Counted from the first letter of the stretch, positions 1 to 8,119 are shown. The stretch: 24,654 bases of DNA from Alkalihalobacillus alcalophilus ATCC 27647 = CGMCC 1.3604 (GCF_000292245.2 NZ_ALPT02000062.1:1-24654); one strand, 5' to 3'. Notes: generated from the letters alone by a model not told the origin. Numbers and translations: made by a program.

Positions 1-684
1 CTTGTTTTTAGCACTTAACGCACGTCTTGAAAGTTTTCGTTGCTCACGTTTTAGTCTCTTGTCCATTTTGCATGTGAACTTATTGTTGTCAATCTTACGA
101 CCATCAGAAAGAACCGCAAAGTCCGTGATGCCTAAATCTACACCGATAGATGAATCCGTTTTTTTCAAGGGCTGTACGTCTGTTTCGACTAGAATGGATA
201 CAAAGAACTTTCCGCTTGGATTTCGTCTGACTGTAGCGCTCAGAATACGTCCTTCAACCTCACGACTTTTGGCCAAGCGAACAAGACCCAGTTTCGGCAA
301 TTTAATTTTGTTGTTTACTATGGCCATGTTGCTATTTGTTTCTTTCGTGGTGTAGGATTGTACCTGATTCTTTTTAGACTTGAAGCGAGGTGCTTTATTT
401 TGTTTCTTGAAGAATCGAGTATAGGAATCAGCAAGGTTTTTCAGGGAGGATTGAAGGGCAATGCTGTCCACTTCTTTTAGCCATACGAATTCCTTTTTTA
501 GTTGCGTTAATTCAGCCGAACAAGAAGAATACGTTAACCCTTTGCCTGTTTCTTGGTAGGTATCGTTCCATTGTCCTAAAAAGCGATTGAATACAAAACG
601 AGAACAGCCGATGGTTTTAGCAATCAGGGTTTCTTGTTCTTTGCTTGGATAGAGACGGAATTTGTATGCTTTGTTGATGAGCAT
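1..684 (-). CDS. tnpB: TnpB, IS200/IS605-type RNA-guided nuclease (5' part, runs off the window)
   Basis: The frame is open from ATG at 684 to the window edge, giving the first 228 residues; the rest lies outside. The protein opens with MLINKAYKFRLYPSKEQE, the typical OrfB/TnpB N-terminal helix-turn-helix start (FRLYP). At residues 180-189 it reads IGVDLGITDF, the first RuvC motif, with Asp183 as the expected catalytic residue, followed by a basic stretch (KREQRKLSRR). The second RuvC motif and the zinc finger would lie beyond position 1. A GAGGTG ribosome site sits just before the ATG, and a TATAAT -10 element lies at 717-722. TnpB proteins are transposon-encoded nucleases guided by an omega RNA made from the gene's 3' end, which cannot be seen here. 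No tnpA is visible upstream. Nothing in the visible part is broken, so the gene may be intact. Confidence 0.9.
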   Translation of the reverse strand, partial: MLINKAYKFRLYPSKEQETLIAKTIGCSRFVFNRFLGQWNDTYQETGKGLTYSSCSAELTQLKKEFVWLKEVDSIALQSSLKNLADSYTRFFKKQNKAPRFKSKKNQVQSYTTKETNSNMAIVNNKIKLPKLGLVRLAKSREVEGRILSATVRRNPSGKFFVSILVETDVQPLKKTDSSIGVDLGITDFAVLSDGRKIDNNKFTCKMDKRLKREQRKLSRRALSAKNK

Positions 685-716
685 TGTTTTCACCTCAGAT
701 AGGAATATATGTTCTT

Positions 717-722
717 ATTATA
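717..722 (-). promoter_or_regulatory. -10 element of the tnpB promoter
   Basis: A perfect TATAAT on the minus strand lies 33 bases before the tnpB ATG and is preceded by an AT-rich stretch. I see no good -35 at 16-18 bases. It is a candidate only. Confidence 0.4.
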
Positions 723-739
723 CCCTAACAAGAATCTCT

Positions 740-822
740 TTGGCTACCGCCAACCGCCATTCATCTACCCCTTATCGTTGGGCTTCTCCCTTCACACGAT
801 TGAAGAGGGAGTCTTCTGTCGG
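740..822. repeat. Structured IS-end-like segment with a stem-loop
   Basis: At 786-811 the sequence folds into a strong hairpin (CTCCCTTCA, loop, TGAAGAGGGAG with one bulge). Nearby on the minus strand is a smaller perfect stem, TTGGC-GGTA-GCCAA. Subterminal hairpins of this kind mark the ends of IS200/IS605 elements, where single-stranded DNA is recognised. The segment lies between tnpB and the terminator of the next gene, so it probably marks the boundary of the insertion. The exact end and the target site cannot be fixed from this copy alone. Confidence 0.45.
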
Positions 823-830
823 GAAATGAT

Positions 831-876
831 AAAAAACAGCCAATGAAAAGTTTTAAAACCTTCCATCAGCTGTTTT
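831..876 (-). terminator. Rho-independent terminator after the lysine-riboswitch transporter gene
   Basis: On the minus strand a long stem with several G-T pairs (ACAGC... paired with ...GCTGT) ends in a run of six T. It starts 28 bases after the stop codon of the transporter gene. Confidence 0.75.
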
Positions 877-903
877 AACCTGTTATCCTTAGCAGAGTTT
901 CAT

Positions 904-2454
904 TTACGCTTTTTTCAAACTATTATTCAATTGTTTAATGATAAATACTGTTATCGTGAAAATCACACATACTAACAATAATGAAATCCACATATTTCCT
1001 GTAAACCCAAGAATAATAAACCCTACAAAAGCAATCACAGCTGAAGTTACTGCGTATGGCAATTGTGTAATAACATGGTCAATATGATGACTACCAGCAC
1101 CAGCCGACGATAAAATTGTCGTATCTGAGATTGGTGAAGTATGGTCACCAAAAATGGCCCCTGCTAAAACAGCCGCTAACATCGGTAGCATTAGTGTTAC
1201 ATCAACCGCCGCTGCCATGTCTCCTGCAATTGGTAAAAGCAAACCGAATGTCCCCCATGAAGTACCTGTTGATAAAGCTGTAAAACCAGCAATTAAGAAA
1301 ATAATCGCAGGTAATAACATTGGAGGAATCGTTCCATCCACTAACTCAGCTAAGAATAAACCTGTTCCAATATCACTAATAATCTCAATTATAATCCAAG
1401 CTAAAATTAAAATAAAAATCGCCGGAAGCATTGATTTAATACCAGCCCATAACGTTTGGAACATATTCGGATTATCGGGTTTAATCAAATTCGTGATAAG
1501 AGCAACGCCAAGACCAATCACTCCACCAATCACTAAAGAACCAGCAATATCGGCCTCTCCAAAAATAGCAATTAATGATGCAGATTGAGCCTCTCCGTAT
1601 CCAGTGAATACCATAGCGGCAACTGTACCGACAACTAAACCAAGAATAGGTAAAATTAAATCATAAACTTTTCCATGACTATGGCTTTCAATTTCTCCAT
1701 CTGTTCCAGGAAGATCACCTGATTTTGGATCTGTTAATTGTCCCGTTGTTATCGCGAGTTCTTCGTGTCTTCTCATTGGACCAAAATCAATTTTAAACAG
1801 AGCAACAGCAACCATAAAAGCAATCGCAATGAGAGCATAGTAGTTCATTGGAATAATTAACATAAACGCTTCAAACGCTTGATATTGAGATAATCCATGC
1901 GCGGTTAAAATTCCACCAATTATCGAAATAATATAAGCACCCCAGCTCGAAATTGGGGCAATTACACACATTGGAGCTGCTGTTGAATCGACTAAATAAG
2001 CTAGCTTTGCTCGTGATACTCGGTGCTTATCCGAAATGGGACGACTAATATTTCCCACTGTTAAACTATTAAAATAATCATCGATAAAAATAATAAAGCC
2101 TAAAAAGATCGTAAACATTTGAGCACCGACACGTGTTTTTATCCGTTTCATCGCCCACTCTGCAAAAGCAATGCTGCCACCAGATTTTGTAATTAAAGCA
2201 GCCATCATTCCTAATAGCAGTAAGAATAAAATAATATAAAATTCCCAATCATTGATGCCACCATCAACATAAAAAATTCCTGTAAAAATACCAACGACTT
2301 GCATCAACCCGTCGATAGGATTAAAGCCATTTAACATTAAAGCTCCAACCACAATACTAACTCCAAGTGATATTAATACCTTCCTTGTTAATAACACTAG
2401 CACCAGTGCTAACACAGGTGGTATTAATGAATACCATGTACCTACAACTTCCAA
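904..2454 (-). CDS. lysW: NhaC-family transporter, probable lysine transporter (LysW type)
   Basis: This 516-residue integral membrane protein has about 12 hydrophobic segments and a polar loop near residues 225-262. It carries NhaC antiporter-family signatures, including the acidic IIFIDDYFNSLTVG motif (Asp125, Asp126) and a conserved STAAPMCVIAPISSWGA stretch. Sequence alone would suggest Na+/H+ antiport. However, the transcript begins with a full lysine riboswitch (2531-2770), and NhaC-family members under L-box control have been proposed as lysine transporters (LysW). I therefore infer lysine import, perhaps coupled to an ion gradient. The start is TTG at 2454, supported by AGGAGG seven bases upstream; no ATG fits. 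The gene is monocistronic, with its own promoter and terminator. The family assignment is firm, while the substrate rests on the riboswitch. Confidence 0.85.
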   Translation of the reverse strand: MEVVGTWYSLIPPVLALVLVLLTRKVLISLGVSIVVGALMLNGFNPIDGLMQVVGIFTGIFYVDGGINDWEFYIILFLLLLGMMAALITKSGGSIAFAEWAMKRIKTRVGAQMFTIFLGFIIFIDDYFNSLTVGNISRPISDKHRVSRAKLAYLVDSTAAPMCVIAPISSWGAYIISIIGGILTAHGLSQYQAFEAFMLIIPMNYYALIAIAFMVAVALFKIDFGPMRRHEELAITTGQLTDPKSGDLPGTDGEIESHSHGKVYDLILPILGLVVGTVAAMVFTGYGEAQSASLIAIFGEADIAGSLVIGGVIGLGVALITNLIKPDNPNMFQTLWAGIKSMLPAIFILILAWIIIEIISDIGTGLFLAELVDGTIPPMLLPAIIFLIAGFTALSTGTSWGTFGLLLPIAGDMAAAVDVTLMLPMLAAVLAGAIFGDHTSPISDTTILSSAGAGSHHIDHVITQLPYAVTSAVIAFVGFIILGFTGNMWISLLLVCVIFTITVFIIKQLNNSLKKA

Positions 2455-2530
2455 GATACATCCTCCTCTACTCCGCTCTTCTTTTTAAAGAGCTTATCTT
2501 TTTTGTGTGCTGAAGAAGAATTATCCCAAT

Positions 2531-2770
2531 AAAAAAAAGGCCATAACGGAAACCCATTATGCCTTTTGATCGCAAGGTTTTCCCCATCTTCAGTAGTAGT
2601 TCTCCACAGTCTTTCAACTGTGACAGTCCTGCATTTATTTAATACAGTCCCAGCTTATAGAAACTTGACTTTTTCTATAAACTTCGGCGAACTTGCCTTT
2701 CTCCTTTAGTCAACGTTGTCATCCTCATAAAGGGTACTATTCGTATTCGCGCCTCTACCTCACCGTGTTG
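2531..2770 (-). promoter_or_regulatory. Lysine riboswitch (L-box) with intrinsic terminator
   Basis: Read on the minus strand, the leader holds the conserved L-box blocks in order: GAGGTAGAGGCGCGAA near 2765-2750, an AGTAC turn, AAGGAGAAAGGCAAG, CGCCGAAG, GCTGGGACTG, a long helix around CTGTCAC...GACTGTGGAG, and a closing CTACTACTG near 2600-2591. These pair into the usual P1 and five-way junction. An expression platform follows: AAAGGCATAATGGG pairs with CGTTATGGCCTTTT, ending in eight T (2531-2566). By analogy with known L-boxes, bound lysine should favour the terminator and switch the transporter gene off when lysine is plentiful. Confidence 0.93.
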
Positions 2771-2802
2771 ATGAGGTAATACTATTATTATTATCGTAAT
2801 AT

Positions 2803-2831
2803 ATTATATCGAACTCTTTCTTTAGAATCAA
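2803..2831 (-). promoter_or_regulatory. Sigma-A promoter of the lysine riboswitch transcript
   Basis: On the minus strand, TTGATT (2826-2831), a 17-base spacer and TATAAT (2803-2808) stand about 35 bases before the L-box. The -10 is a perfect match and the -35 matches four of six. Confidence 0.8.
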
Positions 2832-2880
2832 TGGTTTTTTAGTCAAAAAGGTCTAGCTTTGATTAAAAATAAATGTCAGC

Positions 2881-3366
2881 TTATCCTCTTTTTTGATAGG
2901 TTAAAAAGGTATGTTGATATTTATTTTCCTGATCCGTTGTACCTTCTTGTTGAGCAATAAGTTCCCAATTCGTCCAATCCCATTTCGGAAAAAAGGTGTC
3001 TCCAACAAACGACTCATTAATTTTCGTCACATATATTTTCTCTACCTCTCCACGGAACAAATCATAAAGTCCTGCTCCACCAATGACAAAGGCCTCGTTT
3101 TCTCCCGCAATCGCTTTTAATACCTCTTCTTTTGAATGAACAACTTCACAGCCTGGAGCTTGATACGCTTCGTCTGTCGTTAATACGATATTGCGACGTT
3201 TCGGTAACGCACGGCCAAGCGATTCATATGTCTTTCTCCCCATCACAACCGTTGAACCTGATGTTACCTTTTTAAAATACTTAAGGTCATTTGGCAAATG
3301 CCACGGCATATCATTGTCTTTTCCAATGACACCATCTTCTGCCATCGCAAAAATATAGGAAATCAT
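2881..3366 (-). CDS. dfrA: Dihydrofolate reductase
   Basis: This cytosolic enzyme of 161 residues reduces dihydrofolate to tetrahydrofolate with NADPH, renewing the cofactor that thymidylate synthase oxidises. Seen directly: the N-terminal substrate loop with DGVIGKDNDMPWHLPNDL, where Asp27 is the expected active-site acid; the NADPH-binding VVMGRKTYESLG; and the FVIGGAGLY stretch. The length is normal for bacterial DHFR. The ATG overlaps the thyA stop codon (ATGA), and its ribosome site lies in the end of thyA, so the two are translationally coupled. No obvious trimethoprim-resistance substitution can be judged by eye. Confidence 0.97.
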   Translation of the reverse strand: MISYIFAMAEDGVIGKDNDMPWHLPNDLKYFKKVTSGSTVVMGRKTYESLGRALPKRRNIVLTTDEAYQAPGCEVVHSKEEVLKAIAGENEAFVIGGAGLYDLFRGEVEKIYVTKINESFVGDTFFPKWDWTNWELIAQQEGTTDQENKYQHTFLTYQKRG

Positions 3367-4157
3367 ACAGACACCTCACCTTTAATATGCGGATGTGGAT
3401 CATAATCGACAAGTTCAAAATCATCAATTGTGAAGTCAAAAATTGATTTAACATTTGGATTGATTTTCATTGTTGGAAGGGTATGTGGCTCTCTTGTTAG
3501 TTGTAATTTAACTTGCTCATAATGATTCGAATAAATATGAGCATCACCAAAAGTATGAACAAATTCACCTGGCTCTAAGTCAGTCACTTGAGCAATCATC
3601 ATCGTCAAAAGGGCATAAGAAGCAATATTAAAAGGAACGCCTAAGAAAATATCCGCACTTCTTTGATACAATTGACAAGAAAGCTTACCATCATTGACGT
3701 AAAATTGGAACAAACAATGACAAGGTGCTAAAGCCATATCATCAATCTCCGCGACATTCCAAGCATTTACGATTAAGCGACGTGAATTTGGGTTCGTTTT
3801 AATTTGTTCAATTAATTCGCTAATTTGATCAATCGTTTTGCCATTAGCCCCTTGCCATGAGCGCCATTGTTTTCCATATACCGGACCAAGATCTCCGTTT
3901 TCATCAGCCCACTCATTCCAAATTCGTACTTTATTCTCAGTTAAATAAGCAATATTTGTATCACCTTTTAAAAACCATAAAAGCTCATGAATAATCGAGC
4001 GTAAATGTAATTTTTTCGTCGTTACAACCGGAAATCCATCGGCCAAATTAAAACGCATTTGATAACCAAAAACACTTTTAGTTCCTGTGCCTGTTCGATC
4101 ACCTTTTTCTGTTCCGTTCTCAAGTACATGTTGACATAAAGATAAATATTGTTGCAA
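3363..4157 (-). CDS. thyA: Thymidylate synthase (folate-dependent, ThyA/ThyB type)
   Basis: This enzyme makes dTMP from dUMP with methylene-tetrahydrofolate and releases dihydrofolate for the neighbouring DfrA. Seen directly: LWFLKGDTNI; RIWNEWADENGDLGPVYG; the nucleophile motif ALAPCHCLFQFYV with the catalytic Cys; the phosphate-binding QRSADIFLGVPFNIASYA; and the C-terminal HPHIKGEVSV. I chose TTG at 4157 over the upstream ATG at 4166. The AGGAG lies directly against that ATG but nine bases before the TTG. The TTG also gives 264 residues, the length I recall for B. subtilis ThyB, and an N-terminus starting at QQYLSLC. It follows the HD-GYP gene by a few bases. Confidence 0.96.
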   Translation of the reverse strand: MQQYLSLCQHVLENGTEKGDRTGTGTKSVFGYQMRFNLADGFPVVTTKKLHLRSIIHELLWFLKGDTNIAYLTENKVRIWNEWADENGDLGPVYGKQWRSWQGANGKTIDQISELIEQIKTNPNSRRLIVNAWNVAEIDDMALAPCHCLFQFYVNDGKLSCQLYQRSADIFLGVPFNIASYALLTMMIAQVTDLEPGEFVHTFGDAHIYSNHYEQVKLQLTREPHTLPTMKINPNVKSIFDFTIDDFELVDYDPHPHIKGEVSV

Positions 4158-4181
4158 TTTGCTCATCTCCTACTTTATAAC

Positions 4182-5285
4182 TTAACTTTGCTCTTCAAAA
4201 GCATCCGTTCCAATAATCGTGATATTTAGATGTTTCATTAAATCTATAAAATAAGGCACCTCTAGTTTTACCCCATCCTCATATAGAACTTTAATGATTG
4301 GATGAGTACTCATTTCACGATTTTGTTGAAATACAACCCCTTTTCGATTATCACTTAAGGTAACCATTAAACCGATTGGATACACAGCAATTGTTTTCCG
4401 AAAAGCTGTGACTAAGCTCAAATCAAATAAGGTTGAAGCACCAGAATATAAAAGCTCTAATGCCTCATGAGGAAGCATAGGCTTTTTTCGATACACTCGA
4501 TTTGTCGTGACAGCATCAAACACATCGGCAATCGCAATAATTTTCGCATAAGGGTGGATTTCATCTTCTTTCAGACCCTGTGGATAACCTGTCCCATTTA
4601 AGCGTTCATGATGTTGATGCGCACATTTTGCTACTTGAAGAGGAATATGTTTGGTTTGCCTTAATAAGTCATAGCCTATTTTACTATGAGTTTTTACAAT
4701 TTCAAACTCTTCTTTTGTTAGCTTGCCCGGCTTTTCTAATATTTCTAAAGGCGTCGACATTTTCCCAATATCATGTAATAATGCCCCGAGTCCTACCTCT
4801 AACAATTGACGTTCGGAGTAATTTAACTCTACTGCTAGTCCAATGGAATAAACCGTAACATTAAATGAATGCGTAAAAATATAATGATCGTGGGATGTTG
4901 CACTTAGAAGCAATGTTAATGCATTTGGTTTACTTTTTATATCCCCAATTAACAATCGAACAGCATCTTCAAATTCAAGGTTTAATTGGAAAGAGGAAAA
5001 ATGATTCGCATTCTTTTTCCACTCATTGGCTAAATCAATAAAATCTTTTTTTAGCTGATTAATTGTATATTCTCTTGTTTCAGTAGAAATCACTTGTTCA
5101 ATCTCAGGAAGTTGAATCTGATCATCTTGGATGTAAATAAACGAAACACCGATACCCTTAAGGCGCCCGATTAATTTTTCAGTTAAACGTGCCCCTTTAT
5201 TTAAAAGAATCGTACCTTCCTCACTTTTTATCGCTCTGGCTAACTGCTGCCCTGGTTTCGCCACCATCACTGCTATTAGTCTCAT
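4182..5285 (-). CDS. HD-GYP domain protein, probable cyclic-di-GMP phosphodiesterase
   Basis: This soluble protein of 367 residues has a variable N-terminal region (about 1-130), an HD-GYP domain (about 135-300) and a short C-terminal region. Metal-binding and signature residues are present: His139 in FTHS, His171-Asp172 in LLHDIGK, His200, the HQHHERLNGTGYP block (His225/226, GYP at 233-235) and Asp254 in IADVFDAVT. HD-GYP enzymes with these residues hydrolyse cyclic-di-GMP, often to GMP. No transmembrane segment or receiver domain is seen, so the input signal is unknown. The gene lies directly upstream of thyA with 15 to 25 bases between them, which suggests cotranscription, though a functional link is not obvious. 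The start is ATG at 5285 after a GAGGGGA site. Confidence 0.88.
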   Translation of the reverse strand: MRLIAVMVAKPGQQLARAIKSEEGTILLNKGARLTEKLIGRLKGIGVSFIYIQDDQIQLPEIEQVISTETREYTINQLKKDFIDLANEWKKNANHFSSFQLNLEFEDAVRLLIGDIKSKPNALTLLLSATSHDHYIFTHSFNVTVYSIGLAVELNYSERQLLEVGLGALLHDIGKMSTPLEILEKPGKLTKEEFEIVKTHSKIGYDLLRQTKHIPLQVAKCAHQHHERLNGTGYPQGLKEDEIHPYAKIIAIADVFDAVTTNRVYRKKPMLPHEALELLYSGASTLFDLSLVTAFRKTIAVYPIGLMVTLSDNRKGVVFQQNREMSTHPIIKVLYEDGVKLEVPYFIDLMKHLNITIIGTDAFEEQS

Positions 5286-5420
5286 AGAACGTCCCCTCTT
5301 CTATATGTAGAACAGCTTTTTCTTTTATCTTCCCATGAATAAAAAACTTGCGCAAGCCTGTTTTCGACAATTGGAAACGATCTTATGAAAAAAAAGTCAC
5401 ATTCTGTCTTCCAAAAAAAA

Positions 5421-5473
5421 TCATAAAAAAACGGACTGCCCATCAAAGTCTTCATCACTTTTGAGACAATCCA
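5421..5473 (-). terminator. Rho-independent terminator after yunC
   Basis: On the minus strand an imperfect stem (GGATTGTCTCAAAAGT with ACTTTGATGGGCAGTCC) is followed by seven T. It starts about ten bases past the yunC stop codon. Confidence 0.7.
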
Positions 5474-5483
5474 TTTTGCAAAA

Positions 5484-5789
5484 TTAGTATTTCATTTTTA
5501 AGAGAGCATCTTTACCCTTCATTCCTACATTAATGCCGAGCTCCTCCGCCTCTAATGTAACCGATTCGAGTGGTGCTTCTAACAGTTGCTCAATCGTTCT
5601 AACACCAACGGCTCTTGCTGCGACAATTTTTCTATCTTTTAGTTTCTCATTTAATAATGCCACATCTAAAGCTCCACACATTATATAGCCGATTTCATTC
5701 GTAATCGCCATAAAATTAGTTTTCGGCAGTTTTAATGTAATCGCAAGAAAAGTTTCCCCTTCGACTGTAATTGGATTCATTTCAAGCAT
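5484..5789 (-). CDS. yunC: YunC-like DUF1805 protein
   Basis: This 101-residue protein belongs to the DUF1805/YunC family, with the typical core GYIMCGALDVALLNEKL (about residues 34-50), the AARAVGVRTIEQLL stretch and the ending GINVGMKGKDALLKMKY. The length equals that of B. subtilis YunC. No membrane segment or signal peptide is seen. The family has a known small alpha/beta fold, but its biochemical role is not established, so I give none. The ATG at 5789 follows GGAGGGATGAACG. It is the last gene of a yunF-yunD-yunC set, 78 bases after yunD. Confidence 0.9.
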   Translation of the reverse strand: MLEMNPITVEGETFLAITLKLPKTNFMAITNEIGYIMCGALDVALLNEKLKDRKIVAARAVGVRTIEQLLEAPLESVTLEAEELGINVGMKGKDALLKMKY

Positions 5790-5867
5790 CGTTCATCCCT
5801 CCATCCTCATGTACAATCACTCTTTCAATACTACTTTATGAGGATCAATAGATGACCGTGAATAAGT

Positions 5868-7234
5868 TTATGCCCATTCTTGCCCAAGCTCCCAAGCTAA
5901 AATATCACGTAAAAATTCTGGCATAAAATACTCTTTATTCGGTGCTTGAAAAATATCAGGAAAAAGGTGACCAAATGTATACATATCTAATGTTGCTAAT
6001 CGATACGTCTCTTTCAACTGAAGGGGTTCCCCTAATACCTCAATCCCACTAACTTGTTCATTTTCTGATAAAAAAATGTCAATTCCAGTAAAAATCATTC
6101 TTCCTAAAATCTTGCCCCTAAATCCAAACCCTTTTAATTCCAAATAGCGAATCTCGTTTGTAAAGGCTCGTTCAATGGTTGCCTTTAATTGTGCTCCGGT
6201 TAATTCAACAACACAAGGATTAATTGGATGTGGACAGATTCTATGGATATCCCCTTTCGTAATTTCTCCTTGTCGAATCGATTCAAGTAGCACACCAGCG
6301 TTTAACATCGCGATCTCTTCTTTACACCATTTCGCCAATGCATCACAAAGCATTTGAATCACTTCGGTGTTGTCTTGCCATGAAACCATTAAATCATGTG
6401 GAACCGTGGCAACACGTTGATTTAATTTACAAAAGGCGTCTGCTTCTAACTGCTCAATCAATACCCGTGTTTCTTGAGAAGGTTCACAATCAATAGCAGC
6501 TACCATCTTTTCCTCAACTGAGCAAATCTTTCTCTTCTCTAGATCATACTCCAATTCAAGTTGACCAAAATAATGGCCATGCTTGCCAGCTTGAGTGATC
6601 AAAGTTCCCGAAACCCATTTCCCGTTCGCTAAAACATGATGGGTATGAGAACCAAAAATGAAATCAATCCCATCTATTTTTGCTGCAACCTCTTCATCTT
6701 TAAATAGCCCTAAATGAGACAATAAGATGATAATATCGGTTTCTTTTTTAATTGCTGAACGATTTCTTTTAATGGTTCAAGAGAGTCTTCATTTTTCCAA
6801 CCAAGTTGAGAATAGAGGCCAGTAAAAGCCGCTGTCCATCCTATTAGACCAATTCGAATTCCACTTTCTAACGTGTGAATCGCATATGGTTGTGCCCATT
6901 TAGGATGACTGCCATCCTTCTCAAATAAATTCCCAACTAACACCGGAAAGGTTGCCTGTTCATAAAGCCTGTCCAGTTGGGGCTTTGAAAATGTCACTCC
7001 TTCATTATTTCCGATCGTCGCATAATCAATTTTCGCGTGATTAAGCAATTCAACATTGCCTTTTCCTTCGGTTGCTTCTGTAATAAGCTGACTGCGGTCG
7101 GCATGATCACCTAAGTCTAAAAATAAAGTAGACTCATCACGATGTTGGTTTACATACCCGACAATATGAGGCCAATTTGTAAAACAACTATGTAAATCAT
7201 TCACATGAAAAATCGTTAGTTTCTCTGTAGTCAA
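5868..7234 (-). pseudogene. yunD: YunD-like metallophosphoesterase/5'-nucleotidase, frameshifted
   Basis: Two overlapping frames on the minus strand together make one YunD-type protein of about 455 residues, close to the family length. The upstream part (down to 6710) holds the metallophosphoesterase motifs FHVNDLHS, LDLGDHADRS and GNNEG. The downstream part holds GSHTHH and a 5'-nucleotidase C-terminal domain (LNAGVLLESIRQGEITKGDIH). The frame is lost in an A run (T6 on the plus strand, 6744-6749). One extra base there restores KKETDIIILLSHLG, so a single deletion or a base-call error explains the break. I start at TTG 7234, which follows GGAGGGAGG; the upstream ATG at 7261 has no ribosome site. 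Relatives hydrolyse nucleotides or cyclic nucleotides, but the YunD substrate is not settled. Confidence 0.85.
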
Positions 7235-7273
7235 GGGATCCTCCCTCCTTTCACTCCCCATCCAAAAAAGAGG

Positions 7274-8119
7274 TTAAAATAAACCCATCTGTCTCGGGGC
7301 CAGTCCATGGTAGGTGATGTCTAGCTTTTTAATTAATTGCTTTGCATTGTCTGCTGCATCTCCACCAGAATTATTATTAAAGATAATATATAAATTTTTA
7401 CTTTGTTTTTGAAAATTGACTAATGATTGGGCCCACTCTGTTAACTCCTCATCATTATAACGATACAAATAACGAACATCACGCCAGCGTCCGTTTCCAG
7501 GATCATTCCACCCATGAACATTTCGGCCATGAAATCTGAATAACGTCTTATTGTCATCCGTCGCCTCTAAGACAGTTGGGATAGAACCGGCTCCAGCTTG
7601 AGGCTCATCACAAATACTATGTATCCAACCTTCTTCTCGCATAAACTGCAATGTTCGCTCACGATAGCTGCCAGAAAACCATGATTGATGACGAAACTCT
7701 AACGCGACAGGTAAGCCATTTAATTGCTCTTTTATATATCTCACCCATAGAACATGGTCTTTTTTACAATCAAACCAAGGTGGAAATTGACATAACACCA
7801 TCGCTAATTTATTTGCTTCCACCATTGGCATAAGAGACTCCCGAAATGCCAAAAACATTTCTTTCTTTGTTTCAAAAGGAGCAATCCCTTTTTGATGACC
7901 TGTCATTCCTTGAAATGTCTTAACAACAAATTGAAAATTGCTCGGAGTTTCCCGCACCCATTTTTCCATATTTTTCAAAGGCTGAACAGCGTAAAAGGAT
8001 GCATCTAGTTCAACAAGTGGGAAAAATCCCGCATAGGTTTCTAATTTAGAAGCCGTGCTACTTAAGCCCTGATACAAGCTATTATGATCCCCCCATCCAG
8101 CTAATCCAATATAAATCAA
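7274..8119 (-). CDS. yunF: DUF72 family protein (YunF-like)
   Basis: This protein of about 281 residues fits the DUF72 family, which adopts a TIM-barrel-like fold. Seen directly: the N-terminal IYIGLAGWGDH; the FPLVELDASFYAVQP stretch; FVVKTFQGMTGH; the LCQFPPWF motif; ALEFRHQSW; and near the end YIIFNNNSGGDAADNAKQL. The reaction is not established for this subfamily. I prefer the TTG at 8119 because GAGGTGA lies eight bases before it, whereas GTG at 8131 is itself part of that site. yunD begins about 40 bases downstream, so the two probably share a transcript. A yunE permease gene, next to yunF in B. subtilis, is not present here. Confidence 0.88.
   Translation of the reverse strand: MIYIGLAGWGDHNSLYQGLSSTASKLETYAGFFPLVELDASFYAVQPLKNMEKWVRETPSNFQFVVKTFQGMTGHQKGIAPFETKKEMFLAFRESLMPMVEANKLAMVLCQFPPWFDCKKDHVLWVRYIKEQLNGLPVALEFRHQSWFSGSYRERTLQFMREEGWIHSICDEPQAGAGSIPTVLEATDDNKTLFRFHGRNVHGWNDPGNGRWRDVRYLYRYNDEELTEWAQSLVNFQKQSKNLYIIFNNNSGGDAADNAKQLIKKLDITYHGLAPRQMGLF

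Noticed and set aside
1154..1588. A 144-codon plus-strand frame inside the transporter gene
   Set aside because: It is antisense to a conserved membrane-protein gene, lacks a ribosome site and has composition typical of a shadow frame.
904..2454. Plain Na+/H+ antiporter function
   Set aside because: The family allows it, but the lysine riboswitch makes a lysine-linked substrate more likely.
6710..6749. Programmed frameshifting in yunD
   Set aside because: There is a homopolymer, but no stimulatory stem or upstream ribosome-binding-like element is evident, and the upstream frame soon ends in a stop; mutation or sequencing error is simpler.
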